DNA from: an uncultured Anaeromusa sp.
GTDB taxonomy: Bacteria > Bacillota > Negativicutes > Anaeromusales > Anaeromusaceae
Direction of reading: 5' to 3'
Assembly: GCF_963668665.1 (NCBI RefSeq)
Contig: NZ_OY764902.1
Location: 310,001 to 374,000 of the forward strand
DNA length: 64,000 nucleotides
In this document: one piece after another, positions 26,514 through 34,111 of the stretch
How the letters are laid out: the number at the start of each line of letters is the position of its first letter
Numbering within the stretch: the first letter of the stretch is position 1
Notes under the pieces: model-generated
The model's database searches: none
What the model was told of the DNA's origin: nothing
Seen by the model: the letters and a program-made list of their open reading frames with translations, nothing else
Position numbers and translations under genes: made by a program

Positions 26514-26825
26514 ATGGAATATATGGTAACAACAAGAGACAATCAAGTAATCTTAACTTTGACAGGTAAACTATATGTTCATGATGCAGGTATTATTCGC
26601 GAAGAAATGATTGAGAAAATTGAAGCAGGCTACCATCAAGTCATTGTTAAGCTGGCAGGTCTAACCTACATTGATAGCGCTGGCTTAGGCGTATTGGTTA
26701 CCTTGCACAAAGTGAGCCGGAAGCGGCATGGCTTGCTTGTCCTTACTGGAATGCAAGGTATGGTGAAAGAGCTTTTGAGAAGGACTCGTTTGGATAAAAT
26801 CTTGCATTTGGAAGAAGCTGTATAA
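26514..26825 (+). CDS. STAS-domain protein (anti-sigma factor antagonist type)
   Basis: 103 residues, a single STAS domain. The conserved phosphorylatable serine lies in YIDSAGLGVLVTLHK (about residue 58), as in SpoIIAA/RsbV. Such proteins control anti-sigma kinases or act as signalling modules in partner-switching systems. No anti-sigma factor or kinase is nearby. Transcription probably comes through the tandem cobalamin riboswitches with the 47-residue membrane peptide, an unusual context for a STAS protein. There is no clear terminator before the next promoter, which begins 2 bases after the stop. Confidence 0.85.
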   Translation: MEYMVTTRDNQVILTLTGKLYVHDAGIIREEMIEKIEAGYHQVIVKLAGLTYIDSAGLGVLVTLHKVSRKRHGLLVLTGMQGMVKELLRRTRLDKILHLEEAV

Positions 26826-26827
26826 TG

Positions 26828-26856
26828 TTGACTTTTTTTAGCGCGTTTGATAAAGT
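26828..26856 (+). promoter_or_regulatory. Promoter of riboswitch 4 transcript
   Basis: TTGACT, 17-base spacer, TAAAGT. The same -35 hexamer and a related -10 occur before riboswitches 5 and 6, pointing to a common promoter type for these leaders. Confidence 0.6.
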
Positions 26857-26877
26857 TGACAATAACAAGTGCATAGT

Positions 26878-27080
26878 GATGGAATAGGTGCCCGGAAGGG
26901 CTTAATAGGGAAGACCGGTGAAATGCCGGCGCGGTCCCGCCACTGTAATGGGGAGCAAATCCAAGAAATGCCACTGAGACGAAAGTCTTGGGAAGGTTTG
27001 GACGAGCGAAGATCCAGAGCCAGGAGAACTGCCTATTGGACAATCGCCATTTGACCTACGAAGGATGGGAAGGAGATTTT
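26878..27080 (+). promoter_or_regulatory. Cobalamin riboswitch 4 (controls porin and exported CbiK)
   Basis: Core blocks AGGTGCCCGG, TTAATAGGGAAGACCGGTG, GCGCGGTCCCGCCACTGTAA, AGCCAGGAGAACTGCC and 3' GAAGGATGGGAAGGAGATT are present. AATAGG/CCTATT closes the aptamer. The 370 bp between the STAS gene and the porin contain only its promoter, aptamer and terminator. Confidence 0.95.
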
Positions 27081-27109
27081 AAAACCGTTTGGTTTTGTTT
27101 TTGCCGTGG

Positions 27110-27137
27110 CCCCGTCGTTTTGACGGGGTTTTTATTT
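27110..27137 (+). terminator. Terminator of riboswitch 4
   Basis: CCCCGTC / GACGGGG with a GTTTT loop and TTTTTATTTTT, 59 bases before the porin start. Confidence 0.88.
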
Positions 27138-27195
27138 TTGGTTAATGGTTTGAAGTTTCTATGGGCTTGCTAGAAGTATAACAGGGGGCATGCAT

Positions 27196-28167
27196 ATGAA
27201 AAAAGTAGTGGCATTGGCCATCGCAGGTATTGTTTTTTCTACGTCATCGTTGGCGTTAGCCGCGGAGCCGGAGTCGGAGTCTGGGATTAAACTCAGCGGC
27301 GACGTGACGGTAAAGTATGAAAAAGATACGAAGGACGGAGAAGCAAATGCTTCTGGTACCATGAGTTCGTTACGCTTAACAGGAGAAGCGGCATTGGGGA
27401 GCGGCTGGTCTGTATTCGCTCGCTTGGGAGCGCAATATGCTACGAATCCGGCCTTAGCGGACTACAATACAGATGGTTCGGTATATGGTGACAAAAAAAC
27501 GGTAATGACCCTTGATCAGTTTGGCGTGACAAAACAAGCAGGAGATTTGGCATTTAAACTTGGGCGTCAAGATTTGACTATTGGCGCAACGTCGCTTCTT
27601 TACAGCCGCTCAGAGTCCAATATTGGGAAGCGGGCTTTTGTAGACGGGGTGACTGTAAATGGGGCCGCAGCGGGCTTGGACATCAACGCAGCCTTTGTAC
27701 AAGAGGATAATGCCGGCGATGAAGACAACCGTATTTATGCGATTCGGACTGGCTTTCATCCCAATAAGCAGTTACAGTGGGGGATCACGTTAGGTCGCTA
27801 TCAAGATCGAGTCAATGGAAATACGAACCATTGGGCGCTGGACAGCAGCTATCAACAAGGCAAGCATACCTGGACGGCAGAATATACGCAGTCCAATCGC
27901 AGCGAAGACAATCGCGCCTATGCGGTAACTTGGAATTATGGCTTTGATGATAAAACGTCAATGTATATTACTGCGTTCAAAGTGGAAACCAATGGAGATA
28001 TGGGAAAACAAAGCGATTTTGACAACAACAACAAGGGCTTTTATTATGGCGTTAAACATCAATTAAACAAAGATAATTCGCTGGAATTGGTCTATAAAGA
28101 TCAAAAGGAAGTGGACAGCGGTTTGAAAAACACAAAGCTGGAAGCTACATTTACTCATAGTATTTGA
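27196..28167 (+). CDS. Outer-membrane porin-like beta-barrel protein
   Basis: About 323 residues. The signal peptide ends at LALAAEPE, and the rest alternates polar and hydrophobic residues in the manner of a 16-strand porin (LSGDVTVKYEKD, SLRLTGEAALGSGWSVFARLG, QFGVTKQAGDLAFKLGRQDL). There is no SLH domain, unlike the OmpM porins of this group. ATG 27196 is favoured over the ATG at 27190 because GGGGG lies 7 bases before it. Control by a cobalamin riboswitch suggests that it admits corrinoids, cobalt or small precursors through the outer membrane; no ligand motif can be read directly. Confidence 0.83.
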   Translation: MKKVVALAIAGIVFSTSSLALAAEPESESGIKLSGDVTVKYEKDTKDGEANASGTMSSLRLTGEAALGSGWSVFARLGAQYATNPALADYNTDGSVYGDKKTVMTLDQFGVTKQAGDLAFKLGRQDLTIGATSLLYSRSESNIGKRAFVDGVTVNGAAAGLDINAAFVQEDNAGDEDNRIYAIRTGFHPNKQLQWGITLGRYQDRVNGNTNHWALDSSYQQGKHTWTAEYTQSNRSEDNRAYAVTWNYGFDDKTSMYITAFKVETNGDMGKQSDFDNNNKGFYYGVKHQLNKDNSLELVYKDQKEVDSGLKNTKLEATFTHSI

Positions 28168-28241
28168 GGAGGCGCCGCTTGTTTTATAAGAAAGCAGCGA
28201 TTCCTTGAAGAGAATAAACACTATATAAGGAGTGAGGGAAT

Positions 28242-29189
28242 TTGAAAAGAAGTATTTTATGTTTGATGACAGCGGTTTTATTTGCCCTGATGGGAATGGC
28301 GACGAGTTTTTCCGTTTCCCAGGCAGCCGAGGCGCCAACTGTTAAAAAAGCCATTTTAGTAGTCAGCTTCGGTACAACCTATGCGGATACGCGCAAGGTT
28401 ACGACCGATGCGGTGGAAGCGAAAATTAAGGCAGCTTTTCCGGAGTATGACGTGCGTCATGCCTTTACTTCCCGTATTATCATCAAAAAATTAGCGGAAC
28501 GCGACGGACTTGTTGTTGATACGGAAAAACAAGCGTTGGAAAAGTTGAAGGCCGAAGGCTACAAAGAGATCGTGATTCAGCCTCTGCATGTGGAAGCAGG
28601 CGATGAGTATTCTAAATTGATGCGTGTTGTGGACAAGTACGAAAAATCCTTTGACAAGGTTTCTGTAGGTCGGCCGATTCTTTATTATACCGGTCAAGAA
28701 GGGGAAAAACCCGATGACTATGCTATCGCAATTAAAGCGTTGCAAGATCAATTGCCCAAATTAGGAAAAAATGAAGCCGTTGGCTTGATGGGTCACGGTG
28801 GTGTAAATCCTTCGAATACGGCGTATGCCGCTCTGCAACTAAAGCTTCAGGATGCAGGCTTGAAAAACGTCTTTGTTTTCACGGTGGAAGGGTATCCTAC
28901 TTACGAGAATATGGTCACAGCGTTAAAGGCCAATAAAATTAAGAAAATCACGCTAATGCCCTTTATGCTGGTAGCTGGCGACCATGCGCAAAATGATATG
29001 GCAGGCGACGAAAAAGACTCTTTTAAATCGCAGTTGACTGCGGCAGGCTTTCAAGTAGAAGCGTATATTCACGGTTTGGGAGAAAATAAAGGGATTCAGG
29101 ATATTTATGTACAGCATGTGAAAGACGCGATTGAAAATAATTATAAAGAACGTGGCAAGGATAAACCTGTAATTCCAGTTATTGAATAA
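28242..29189 (+). CDS. cbiK: Exported CbiK-type sirohydrochlorin cobaltochelatase
   Basis: CbiK-family chelatase with a signal peptide (cleavage near SQAAEA), 315 residues, so it acts outside the cytoplasm, like the periplasmic CbiK-P of Desulfovibrio. All predicted metal ligands are present: Glu122 (AGDEY), His185 (LMGHGG) and His248 (VAGDHAQND). TTG start 8 bases after AAGGAG. It lies 74 bp after the porin under cobalamin riboswitch 4. A periplasmic chelatase cannot join the cytoplasmic cobalamin pathway directly, so metal storage, heme/siroheme loading or metal removal from imported tetrapyrroles are possible. A terminator follows. Confidence 0.92.
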   Translation: MKRSILCLMTAVLFALMGMATSFSVSQAAEAPTVKKAILVVSFGTTYADTRKVTTDAVEAKIKAAFPEYDVRHAFTSRIIIKKLAERDGLVVDTEKQALEKLKAEGYKEIVIQPLHVEAGDEYSKLMRVVDKYEKSFDKVSVGRPILYYTGQEGEKPDDYAIAIKALQDQLPKLGKNEAVGLMGHGGVNPSNTAYAALQLKLQDAGLKNVFVFTVEGYPTYENMVTALKANKIKKITLMPFMLVAGDHAQNDMAGDEKDSFKSQLTAAGFQVEAYIHGLGENKGIQDIYVQHVKDAIENNYKERGKDKPVIPVIE

Positions 29190-29212
29190 ATTGAATAGGC
29201 TATAAATGCAAT

Positions 29213-29243
29213 AAAAGGCTGCCGCGAAAATCGGCAGCCTTTT
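29213..29243 (+). terminator. Terminator after exported cbiK
   Basis: AAAAGGCTGCCG / CGGCAGCCTTTT, a 12-bp stem with a 7-base loop. Confidence 0.87.
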
Positions 29244-29347
29244 ATGCGTTCCTGCAGGTAAGGGAAAATAGAGTGTTGAGCTTATTGACGAATATGGAAA
29301 TATTTTGCGGAGTTAACAAAAGTGAATGGCTGAAATCTAGGCTTAGG

Positions 29348-29376
29348 TTGACTTTTAGGGCTCTTTTTGTTACATT
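29348..29376 (+). promoter_or_regulatory. Promoter of riboswitch 5 transcript
   Basis: TTGACT, 17-base spacer, TACATT, ending about 25 bases before the aptamer. Confidence 0.6.
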
Positions 29377-29400
29377 TAACATTGATAAAAGCATATTATT

Positions 29401-29602
29401 TGGAGCAGGTGCCCGGAAGGGCTTAATAGGGAAGACCGGTGAAAAACCGGCGCGGTCCCGCCACTGTAATGGGGAGCAAATCCAAGAAATGCCACTGGGG
29501 CGAATGCCTTGGGAAGGTTTGGAGGAGCGAAGAACCAGAGCCAGGAGAACTGCCTGTTTGACAATCGCCGCTAGACCTACGAAGGATAGGGAAGGAGATT
29601 TA
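29401..29602 (+). promoter_or_regulatory. Cobalamin riboswitch 5 (controls second exported CbiK operon)
   Basis: Core blocks AGGTGCCCGG, TTAATAGGGAAGACCGGTG, GCGCGGTCCCGCCACTGTAA, AGCCAGGAGAACTGCC and GAAGGATAGGGAAGGAGATT. The 500 bp between the two CbiK genes contain a terminator, a promoter, this aptamer and its own terminator, with nothing else seen. Confidence 0.95.
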
Positions 29603-29623
29603 AACAGGGTTCTGTTTATTTTC

Positions 29624-29658
29624 AATCCCGGTCATAGCGATCGGGATTTTTGTTTTTT
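29624..29658 (+). terminator. Terminator of riboswitch 5
   Basis: AATCCCGGTC / GATCGGGATT with a 4-5 base loop and a T-rich tail, 34 bases before the next start codon. Confidence 0.87.
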
Positions 29659-29691
29659 GAAGACATTAAGAAAAAAGGAGCGACAATAAGG

Positions 29692-30603
29692 ATGAGTTTA
29701 CGGGTGAAAAAAGTGCTGGCGTTACTTGCTACGGCCTGTTTAGTAACAACGGGCTTAGGAAGCGGCTCCATGAGGACGCAGAGAAAAAAAGCAATTGTAG
29801 TTACTAGCTTTGGAACTACTTTTCCCAAAACGCGTAAGGCTTGCATTGAGAGTGTTGAAAATGATATGCGAGAAATTTTTCCTGAGTATGAAATTCGTCG
29901 CGCTTTTACGGCTCGCCAAGTGATTGCGAAAATAGCGGCGGAAGAAAAGCTTCAGATAGATACGTTAGAACAAGCCTTAAGCAAGCTGAAGGAAGAAGGT
30001 TACCAGGAGGTGGTCATTCAGCCGCTTCATTTGACTCCTGGAGAGGAATACGAAAAGAAAATTTTAAGCGTGTATCGACAGTATGTTTCGGATAAGTCTT
30101 TTGACGTTCTTACTATAGGAAGGCCAATACTAATGTTTGACGGACAAAGAGGAATGCCGGATGACTTTACGGCGTTGGCGGAGGCGGTTGAGCAACAAAT
30201 GCCCGGGCTCGCCGCAGAAGAAGCTGTTTTGTTCATGGGACATGGCTCCCCAAATCAGCCGAATCCGGCGTATGGCAAAATGCAGCGTGTATTGCAGGCG
30301 AGAGGTCACAAGGCCTATATGGGAGTTGTGGAAGAAAACGATCATCCTAATTTTGAAGATGCGCTGGCGGAATTGAAAAAGAATCAGGTTAAGAAGGTTA
30401 TCTTGATGCCGTTTATGTTGGTAGCTGGCGATCATGTGCAAAATGATATGGCTGGCGACGAGCCGGATTCTTGGAAGAATCTTTTAGAGAAGGACGGATT
30501 TCAAGTAGAAGTCGAACTAAAGGGCCTGGGCGAAAATGCGGCATATCGTTCCCTCTATATGAAACATGCTCGCGATGCGATTCGAGGGTTGTATCAACCG
30601 TAG
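29692..30603 (+). CDS. cbiK: Second exported CbiK-family cobaltochelatase
   Basis: CbiK-family protein, 303 residues, with an N-terminal hydrophobic segment (VLALLATACLVTTGLG) that may be a signal peptide or an anchor. The predicted ligands are conserved: Glu119 (PGEEY), His184 (FMGHGS) and His248 (VAGDHVQND). ATG 29692 is chosen because the sequence upstream in frame overlaps the riboswitch terminator; AAAGGAG is 11 bases upstream. It is directly downstream of riboswitch 5 and is followed by a second CbiZ. It is clearly paralogous to the genes at 28242 and 6357, making three family members in 24 kb. Confidence 0.9.
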   Translation: MSLRVKKVLALLATACLVTTGLGSGSMRTQRKKAIVVTSFGTTFPKTRKACIESVENDMREIFPEYEIRRAFTARQVIAKIAAEEKLQIDTLEQALSKLKEEGYQEVVIQPLHLTPGEEYEKKILSVYRQYVSDKSFDVLTIGRPILMFDGQRGMPDDFTALAEAVEQQMPGLAAEEAVLFMGHGSPNQPNPAYGKMQRVLQARGHKAYMGVVEENDHPNFEDALAELKKNQVKKVILMPFMLVAGDHVQNDMAGDEPDSWKNLLEKDGFQVEVELKGLGENAAYRSLYMKHARDAIRGLYQP

Positions 30604-30680
30604 TAACAGCGGCCGTGTTTTGTGAATAATAGAGATAAGACTTGACGATAAACGTCAAGGAGGAGAAAGGTTGGGTTGGC

Positions 30681-31457
30681 ATGGAGCAAAATCGCCTGCT
30701 GGCGGCAGGAGGTGTTTTGCAGGTTAAAGCGGATTTGCTGCTTTGCCGCTTTCCACAGCGGCGTATCGCTTTGAGCACCTCTCAATATAACGGCGGTATC
30801 CAAGAGTTGTCCGCCGTATTCAACCATCGTTTGACCTTTTTTGCCGAGAGTGAAGCAACATTGCCTGGCGGCAGCTTGGACGGGTATTTGGCTTCTATTG
30901 CCGAACGCGAGGGACTACCCAAAGATGAAACTAGCGGTCTTTTAACGACGGCGCACATGGAGTGTATGTCCTACCAGCGACGTTTTTATGAGGGGATTAC
31001 AGTGGAAGCCATTGTGACTGCCGGAGTGGAGCATAATGCTGCTCGAGCCGGAGAGGATGCGCTTTATTGGGAACATCATGGAGAATATATTCCTGTTTCA
31101 GGAACCATTAACATTTTGCTTCTTGTAGAAGCGAATTTATCCCCGGGCGCTTTGGCTAAAGCATTGATTACGGCTACGGAAGCGAAAAGCGCAGCCTTGC
31201 AAGATTTAGAAGTGCGCAGTCCGCATAGTTTGCTTCCGGCAACTGGTACTGGAACCGATGGGATCATCTTGGTAAGTCACATGGCTGGAACGGCTTGTCG
31301 GGATGTAGGGACGCAGTCTAAATTAGGAGAAATGATAGCAGATGCAGTAAAGTCAGGGGTTAAAACAGCTTTGTTTAAGGAAGAAGGATTAAAGGAACAG
31401 GCTCAATATTATTTCCCAAAAAATATTCGTTGCAGTCATAAAGCTTCTTGCAGATAA
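30681..31457 (+). CDS. cbiZ: CbiZ-like adenosylcobinamide amidohydrolase, short form
   Basis: Standard-length CbiZ, 258 residues, for remodelling salvaged corrinoids by cutting the aminopropanol amide. Family blocks: AVFNHRLT, SGLLTTAHMECMSYQRRF, GTINILLLVEANLSPGALAKAL, ATEAKSAALQDLEV, GTGTDGIILVSH. It lacks the ~150-residue C-terminal domain of the copy at 13825. A purine-rich AAGGAGGAGAAAGG lies 10-17 bases before ATG 30681. An upstream in-frame TTG is unlikely because it would contain that site. It probably shares a transcript with the exported CbiK and the ExbB-ExbD-TonB genes. Confidence 0.9.
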   Translation: MEQNRLLAAGGVLQVKADLLLCRFPQRRIALSTSQYNGGIQELSAVFNHRLTFFAESEATLPGGSLDGYLASIAEREGLPKDETSGLLTTAHMECMSYQRRFYEGITVEAIVTAGVEHNAARAGEDALYWEHHGEYIPVSGTINILLLVEANLSPGALAKALITATEAKSAALQDLEVRSPHSLLPATGTGTDGIILVSHMAGTACRDVGTQSKLGEMIADAVKSGVKTALFKEEGLKEQAQYYFPKNIRCSHKASCR

Positions 31458-31529
31458 CTTGCGGTTCATAAATAACATTTTGAAATGATAAGGTTGAGGT
31501 GCGGCACTAGCCGGGAAAGGAGTTAAAAA

Positions 31530-32156
31530 ATGGATTTGGAACGGATTTGGCAGTTGTTTCAAGCTGGAGGGATCGTAATGTACCCTTTGGTTTTTTGCTC
31601 GATTTTAGTATTGGCGGTGACTTTAGAGCGGCATTGGAGCTATAAAGAGGCGGAACAGTTTCGGAAAGGTAAGGATGAGTTTGTGCGAGCTTTGCTGGAG
31701 GGTCGCTGGCTTGAGCCGCAAGGGGCGTCAGGGCCGATTGCCAAACTGCTGAAAGATGCCTATAGCTGGCGCGGCCTGGAAACGTCCGTGCAACTGCAAA
31801 TGTTTGAGAATACTGCGGCTTCCATTATGGGGCGTTTTCGGGAGCGTATTAGCTATTTGGAGACCATTGTAACCTTGGCGCCGCTTTTGGGCCTTCTGGG
31901 AACGGTAGTAGGAATGATTCAGTCCTTTAAGGTGTTGGCGGTGAAAACAGGGCAAATGCAGGCTATTACTGGCGGGGTAGGAGAAGCGTTGGTTGCTACA
32001 GCTACTGGCCTGTGCGTGGCTGTGCTGGCTTTGTTGTGCCACTCCTGGCTTTGTCAGCGCCTGGATCGTTTGGCAGGAGACTTGGAAGAATGCGGGGCCG
32101 CTCTTTTGACAGGATCTTCTTTTGCCGCGGGGAGGCGCAGCCGTGAAACTGCGTGA
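31530..32156 (+). CDS. exbB: ExbB/TolQ-type proton channel subunit
   Basis: MotA/TolQ/ExbB proton-channel family, 208 residues, with three membrane spans (about residues 12-32, 110-135 and 150-175) and the family region LLGLLGTVVGMIQSF. With ExbD and TonB it converts the proton gradient into energy for TonB-dependent receptors. AAAGGAG lies before the ATG. The next gene starts inside its end. Location between CbiZ and the chelatase operon suggests a TonB system devoted to the two corrinoid-type receptors of this window. Confidence 0.92.
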   Translation: MDLERIWQLFQAGGIVMYPLVFCSILVLAVTLERHWSYKEAEQFRKGKDEFVRALLEGRWLEPQGASGPIAKLLKDAYSWRGLETSVQLQMFENTAASIMGRFRERISYLETIVTLAPLLGLLGTVVGMIQSFKVLAVKTGQMQAITGGVGEALVATATGLCVAVLALLCHSWLCQRLDRLAGDLEECGAALLTGSSFAAGRRSRETA

Positions 32157-32559
32157 CTGGAGGGTGAATCGTCAGCCTCGGCTGATGATTATTCCCATGA
32201 TTGACATTATTTTTTTCCTCCTGGTCTTTTTCATGCTGAGCACCTTATATATGGTAGAGCAGAAAACGCTGCCAGTGCAGTTGCCGGCGGCGCAGGCGGC
32301 GCAGGCGGATATGAAAAAACAGGTGGCCGTTACGGTGACGGCTGAGGGACAGACTTATGTGGACGAAGAAAACGTACCGCTGCAGCTTTTGGGAAAACGT
32401 GTTCAGTTAGAGATGTCTAGGCAGCAGGAAGTGTTTTTTGTCTTGCGCGCTGATAAGCGCGTGGAGTATGGCCGTGTAGTGGCTGTCATGGATGCCTTGA
32501 AAGCTGCCGGGGTGCAGCGCCTTAGCGTAGCTACGGAAGCAGGGGCTGCTCAGCCATGA
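32143..32559 (+). CDS. exbD: ExbD/TolR-type subunit
   Basis: 138 residues: a short cytoplasmic N terminus, one span with the proton-relay aspartate (MIIPMIDIIFFLLVFFML) and a periplasmic domain. GTG 32143 is chosen because GGGGAGG lies 8 bases upstream; it overlaps the end of exbB by 14 bp. It works with ExbB and TonB in energising outer-membrane import. The stop overlaps the tonB start by ATGA. Confidence 0.92.
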   Translation: MKLRDWRVNRQPRLMIIPMIDIIFFLLVFFMLSTLYMVEQKTLPVQLPAAQAAQADMKKQVAVTVTAEGQTYVDEENVPLQLLGKRVQLEMSRQQEVFFVLRADKRVEYGRVVAVMDALKAAGVQRLSVATEAGAAQP

Positions 32560-33257
32560 GAAATCATTCAAAAAAAGCGCTGCTTGTAGCGGTAGGCGCA
32601 CATCTTTTGATTTTGCTAGTGTTGGGATATGTCGGCATTTTTCCGTTGCCAGTGCAAGCTGCGGAAGAGTATTTGGAGCTTTCCCTGACGGCTGCGCCTT
32701 TGCCAGGGAATAATGCAGCAGCCTCGGCTATACCGGCGATAGCGGCGCCAAGCGCGCCGGCTGCTAGACAGCAGCAAGCCCAGGCCGCCGTCAGCGCGGC
32801 TGCTGCGGCGCCGACCAATGCCCAAGCGGCGCCTCAGGCTATGGGGAACGCAGCTGCGGCTGGTCCTGCCAGTGAGGGCGCAGCTGCTGGCGGAGGTTCG
32901 TTAGAGGGAGGCAGCCCGTCGGACGGACAAAGCGCAGGAACTGGTGCTGGCGGAGGAGGCGGGACAGCACCTGCTTCCAGTAGAGTCTTGCCACCACGCA
33001 TTTTACGCCAAACAGAACCTTCCTATCCGGAATCTCTGCGTCAGCAACGTATTGAGGGCCGCGTGGCGGTACGCATGCTGGTACTGGAAGATGGAAGTGT
33101 CGGAGATGCCGACGTGGTATCTTCTTCAGGGTATGGAGAAATGGATGCGGCCGCATTAGATGCGGTTCGACAATGGCAATTTGTGCCGGCAAGGCATGAA
33201 GGCGGCGGCGCTGTGCGTTGCCGGACAACCTTGTCTGTTAGTTTTCGGTTACGCTGA
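32556..33257 (+). CDS. tonB: TonB-family energy transducer with an Ala/Gly-rich linker
   Basis: 233 residues. An N-terminal membrane anchor (LLVAVGAHLLILLVLGYVGIF) is followed by a low-complexity periplasmic linker of about 110 residues, then a TonB C-terminal domain (PPRILRQTEPSYPESLRQQ, RIEGRVAVRMLVLEDGSVGDADVVSSSGYGEMDAAALDAVRQWQF region). The usual Pro-Lys/Pro-Glu rod is replaced by an Ala-, Gly- and Gln-rich segment. It contacts the TonB boxes of receptors to drive import. It overlaps exbD and is the last gene before the tandem riboswitches 6 and 7. Confidence 0.9.
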   Translation: MRNHSKKALLVAVGAHLLILLVLGYVGIFPLPVQAAEEYLELSLTAAPLPGNNAAASAIPAIAAPSAPAARQQQAQAAVSAAAAAPTNAQAAPQAMGNAAAAGPASEGAAAGGGSLEGGSPSDGQSAGTGAGGGGGTAPASSRVLPPRILRQTEPSYPESLRQQRIEGRVAVRMLVLEDGSVGDADVVSSSGYGEMDAAALDAVRQWQFVPARHEGGGAVRCRTTLSVSFRLR

Positions 33258-33352
33258 GTTGACTTAAAACATTGCAATTATAGTAAAAAAATGTGATGTG
33301 TGATGGATTATTGCCTAAGTATTGAAAAGTGGGAATAATCCATGGAACTGTG

Positions 33353-33381
33353 TTGACTTTTTCAACTTATTTTGGTAAAGT
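33353..33381 (+). promoter_or_regulatory. Promoter of riboswitch 6-7 transcript
   Basis: TTGACT, 17-base spacer, TAAAGT, the same two hexamers as before riboswitch 4. Confidence 0.62.
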
Positions 33382-33404
33382 CAATACTAACAAGTGAATA
33401 TTTA

Positions 33405-33605
33405 TGGAGCAGGTGCCCGGAAGGGCTTAATAGGGAAGACCGGTGTAATGCCGGCGCGGTCCCGCCACTGTAATGGGGAGCAAATCCAAGAAATGCCACT
33501 GGGGCGAAAGCCTTGGGAAGGTTTGGAGGAGCGAAGATCCAGAGCCAGGAGAACTGCCTGTTTGACAATCACCGCTAGACCTACGAAGGATAGGGATGGA
33601 GATTC
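33405..33605 (+). promoter_or_regulatory. Cobalamin riboswitch 6 (first of second tandem pair)
   Basis: AGGTGCCCGG, TTAATAGGGAAGACCGGTG, GCGCGGTCCCGCCACTGTAA, AGCCAGGAGAACTGCC and GAAGGATAGGGATGGAGATT are present. The 960-bp stretch 33258-34218 holds only its promoter, two aptamers and three hairpin terminators. Confidence 0.95.
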
Positions 33606-33627
33606 AGACAGTTTTGTTTGTATTTCG

Positions 33628-33656
33628 ATCCCGGCCTATGGCCGGGATTTTCTTTT
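33628..33656 (+). terminator. Terminator of riboswitch 6
   Basis: ATCCCGGCC / GGCCGGGAT with a TAT loop and TTTTCTTTT. Confidence 0.88.
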
Positions 33657-33739
33657 CTGCACATACCAACAGCAGAAGCGATGAAACTTTTCTTTGATTC
33701 CACTTCTACATCCTAGGGATAGCTTAAAATTGAATAAAA

Positions 33740-33941
33740 GAAACAGGCGCCCGGAAGGGCTTAATAGAAAAGACCGGTGAAAAACCGGCGCGGTCCCGCC
33801 ACTGTAATGGGGAGCGAATCCAAGAGATGCCACTGGGGCGAAAGCCTTGGGAAGGTTTGGAAGAGCGAAGATCCAGAGCCAGGAGAACTGCCTGTTTGAC
33901 AATCACCGCTAGACCTACGAACGATGGGAAGGGGATTCGCC
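33740..33941 (+). promoter_or_regulatory. Cobalamin riboswitch 7 (second of tandem pair, altered core)
   Basis: Same layout as riboswitch 6 (AGGCGCCCGG, GCGCGGTCCCGCCACTGTAA, AGCCAGGAGAACTGCC, GATGGGAAGGGGATTCG), but the highly conserved AATAGGGAA block reads AATAGAAAA. The change falls in a core strand expected to help form the ligand pocket or its supporting contacts, so binding may be weakened or altered. Its terminator-like hairpin is also the weakest of the set. Confidence 0.9.
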
Positions 33942-33972
33942 AAATAGAGTTTTTATTTGGTTGTAATTCAAA

Positions 33973-34006
33973 ACATTCCATCGTTGTAGGTGGGATGTTT
34001 TCTTTT
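33973..34006 (+). terminator. Probable terminator of riboswitch 7
   Basis: ACATTCCA / TGGGATGT (one G-U pair) with a 10-base loop and TTTTCTTTT. Weaker than the other expression-platform hairpins. Confidence 0.6.
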
Positions 34007-34111
34007 GTCTTAGACAGAAGAAAAAGTGGATCTTGAATCTTCCGTCTGGAGTGTGATGGGAGTTTTAAGATAGATTTATTTCATTGCTCACTATAAGTCT
34101 CGCATAGAGAC

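Noticed and set aside
7252..33941. A ~200-bp dispersed repeat family that might be a mobile element
   Set aside because: Each copy is an AdoCbl riboswitch with promoter and terminator; there are no terminal repeats, target duplications or transposase.
7169..34036. Repeated similar open frames of 60-170 codons on both strands (e.g. around 7224-7418, 25629-26144, 26666-27043, 29376-29625, 33362-33981)
   Set aside because: They lie exactly on the seven cobalamin riboswitches and resemble each other because the RNA structure is conserved. They have no ribosome-binding sites and are not protein genes.
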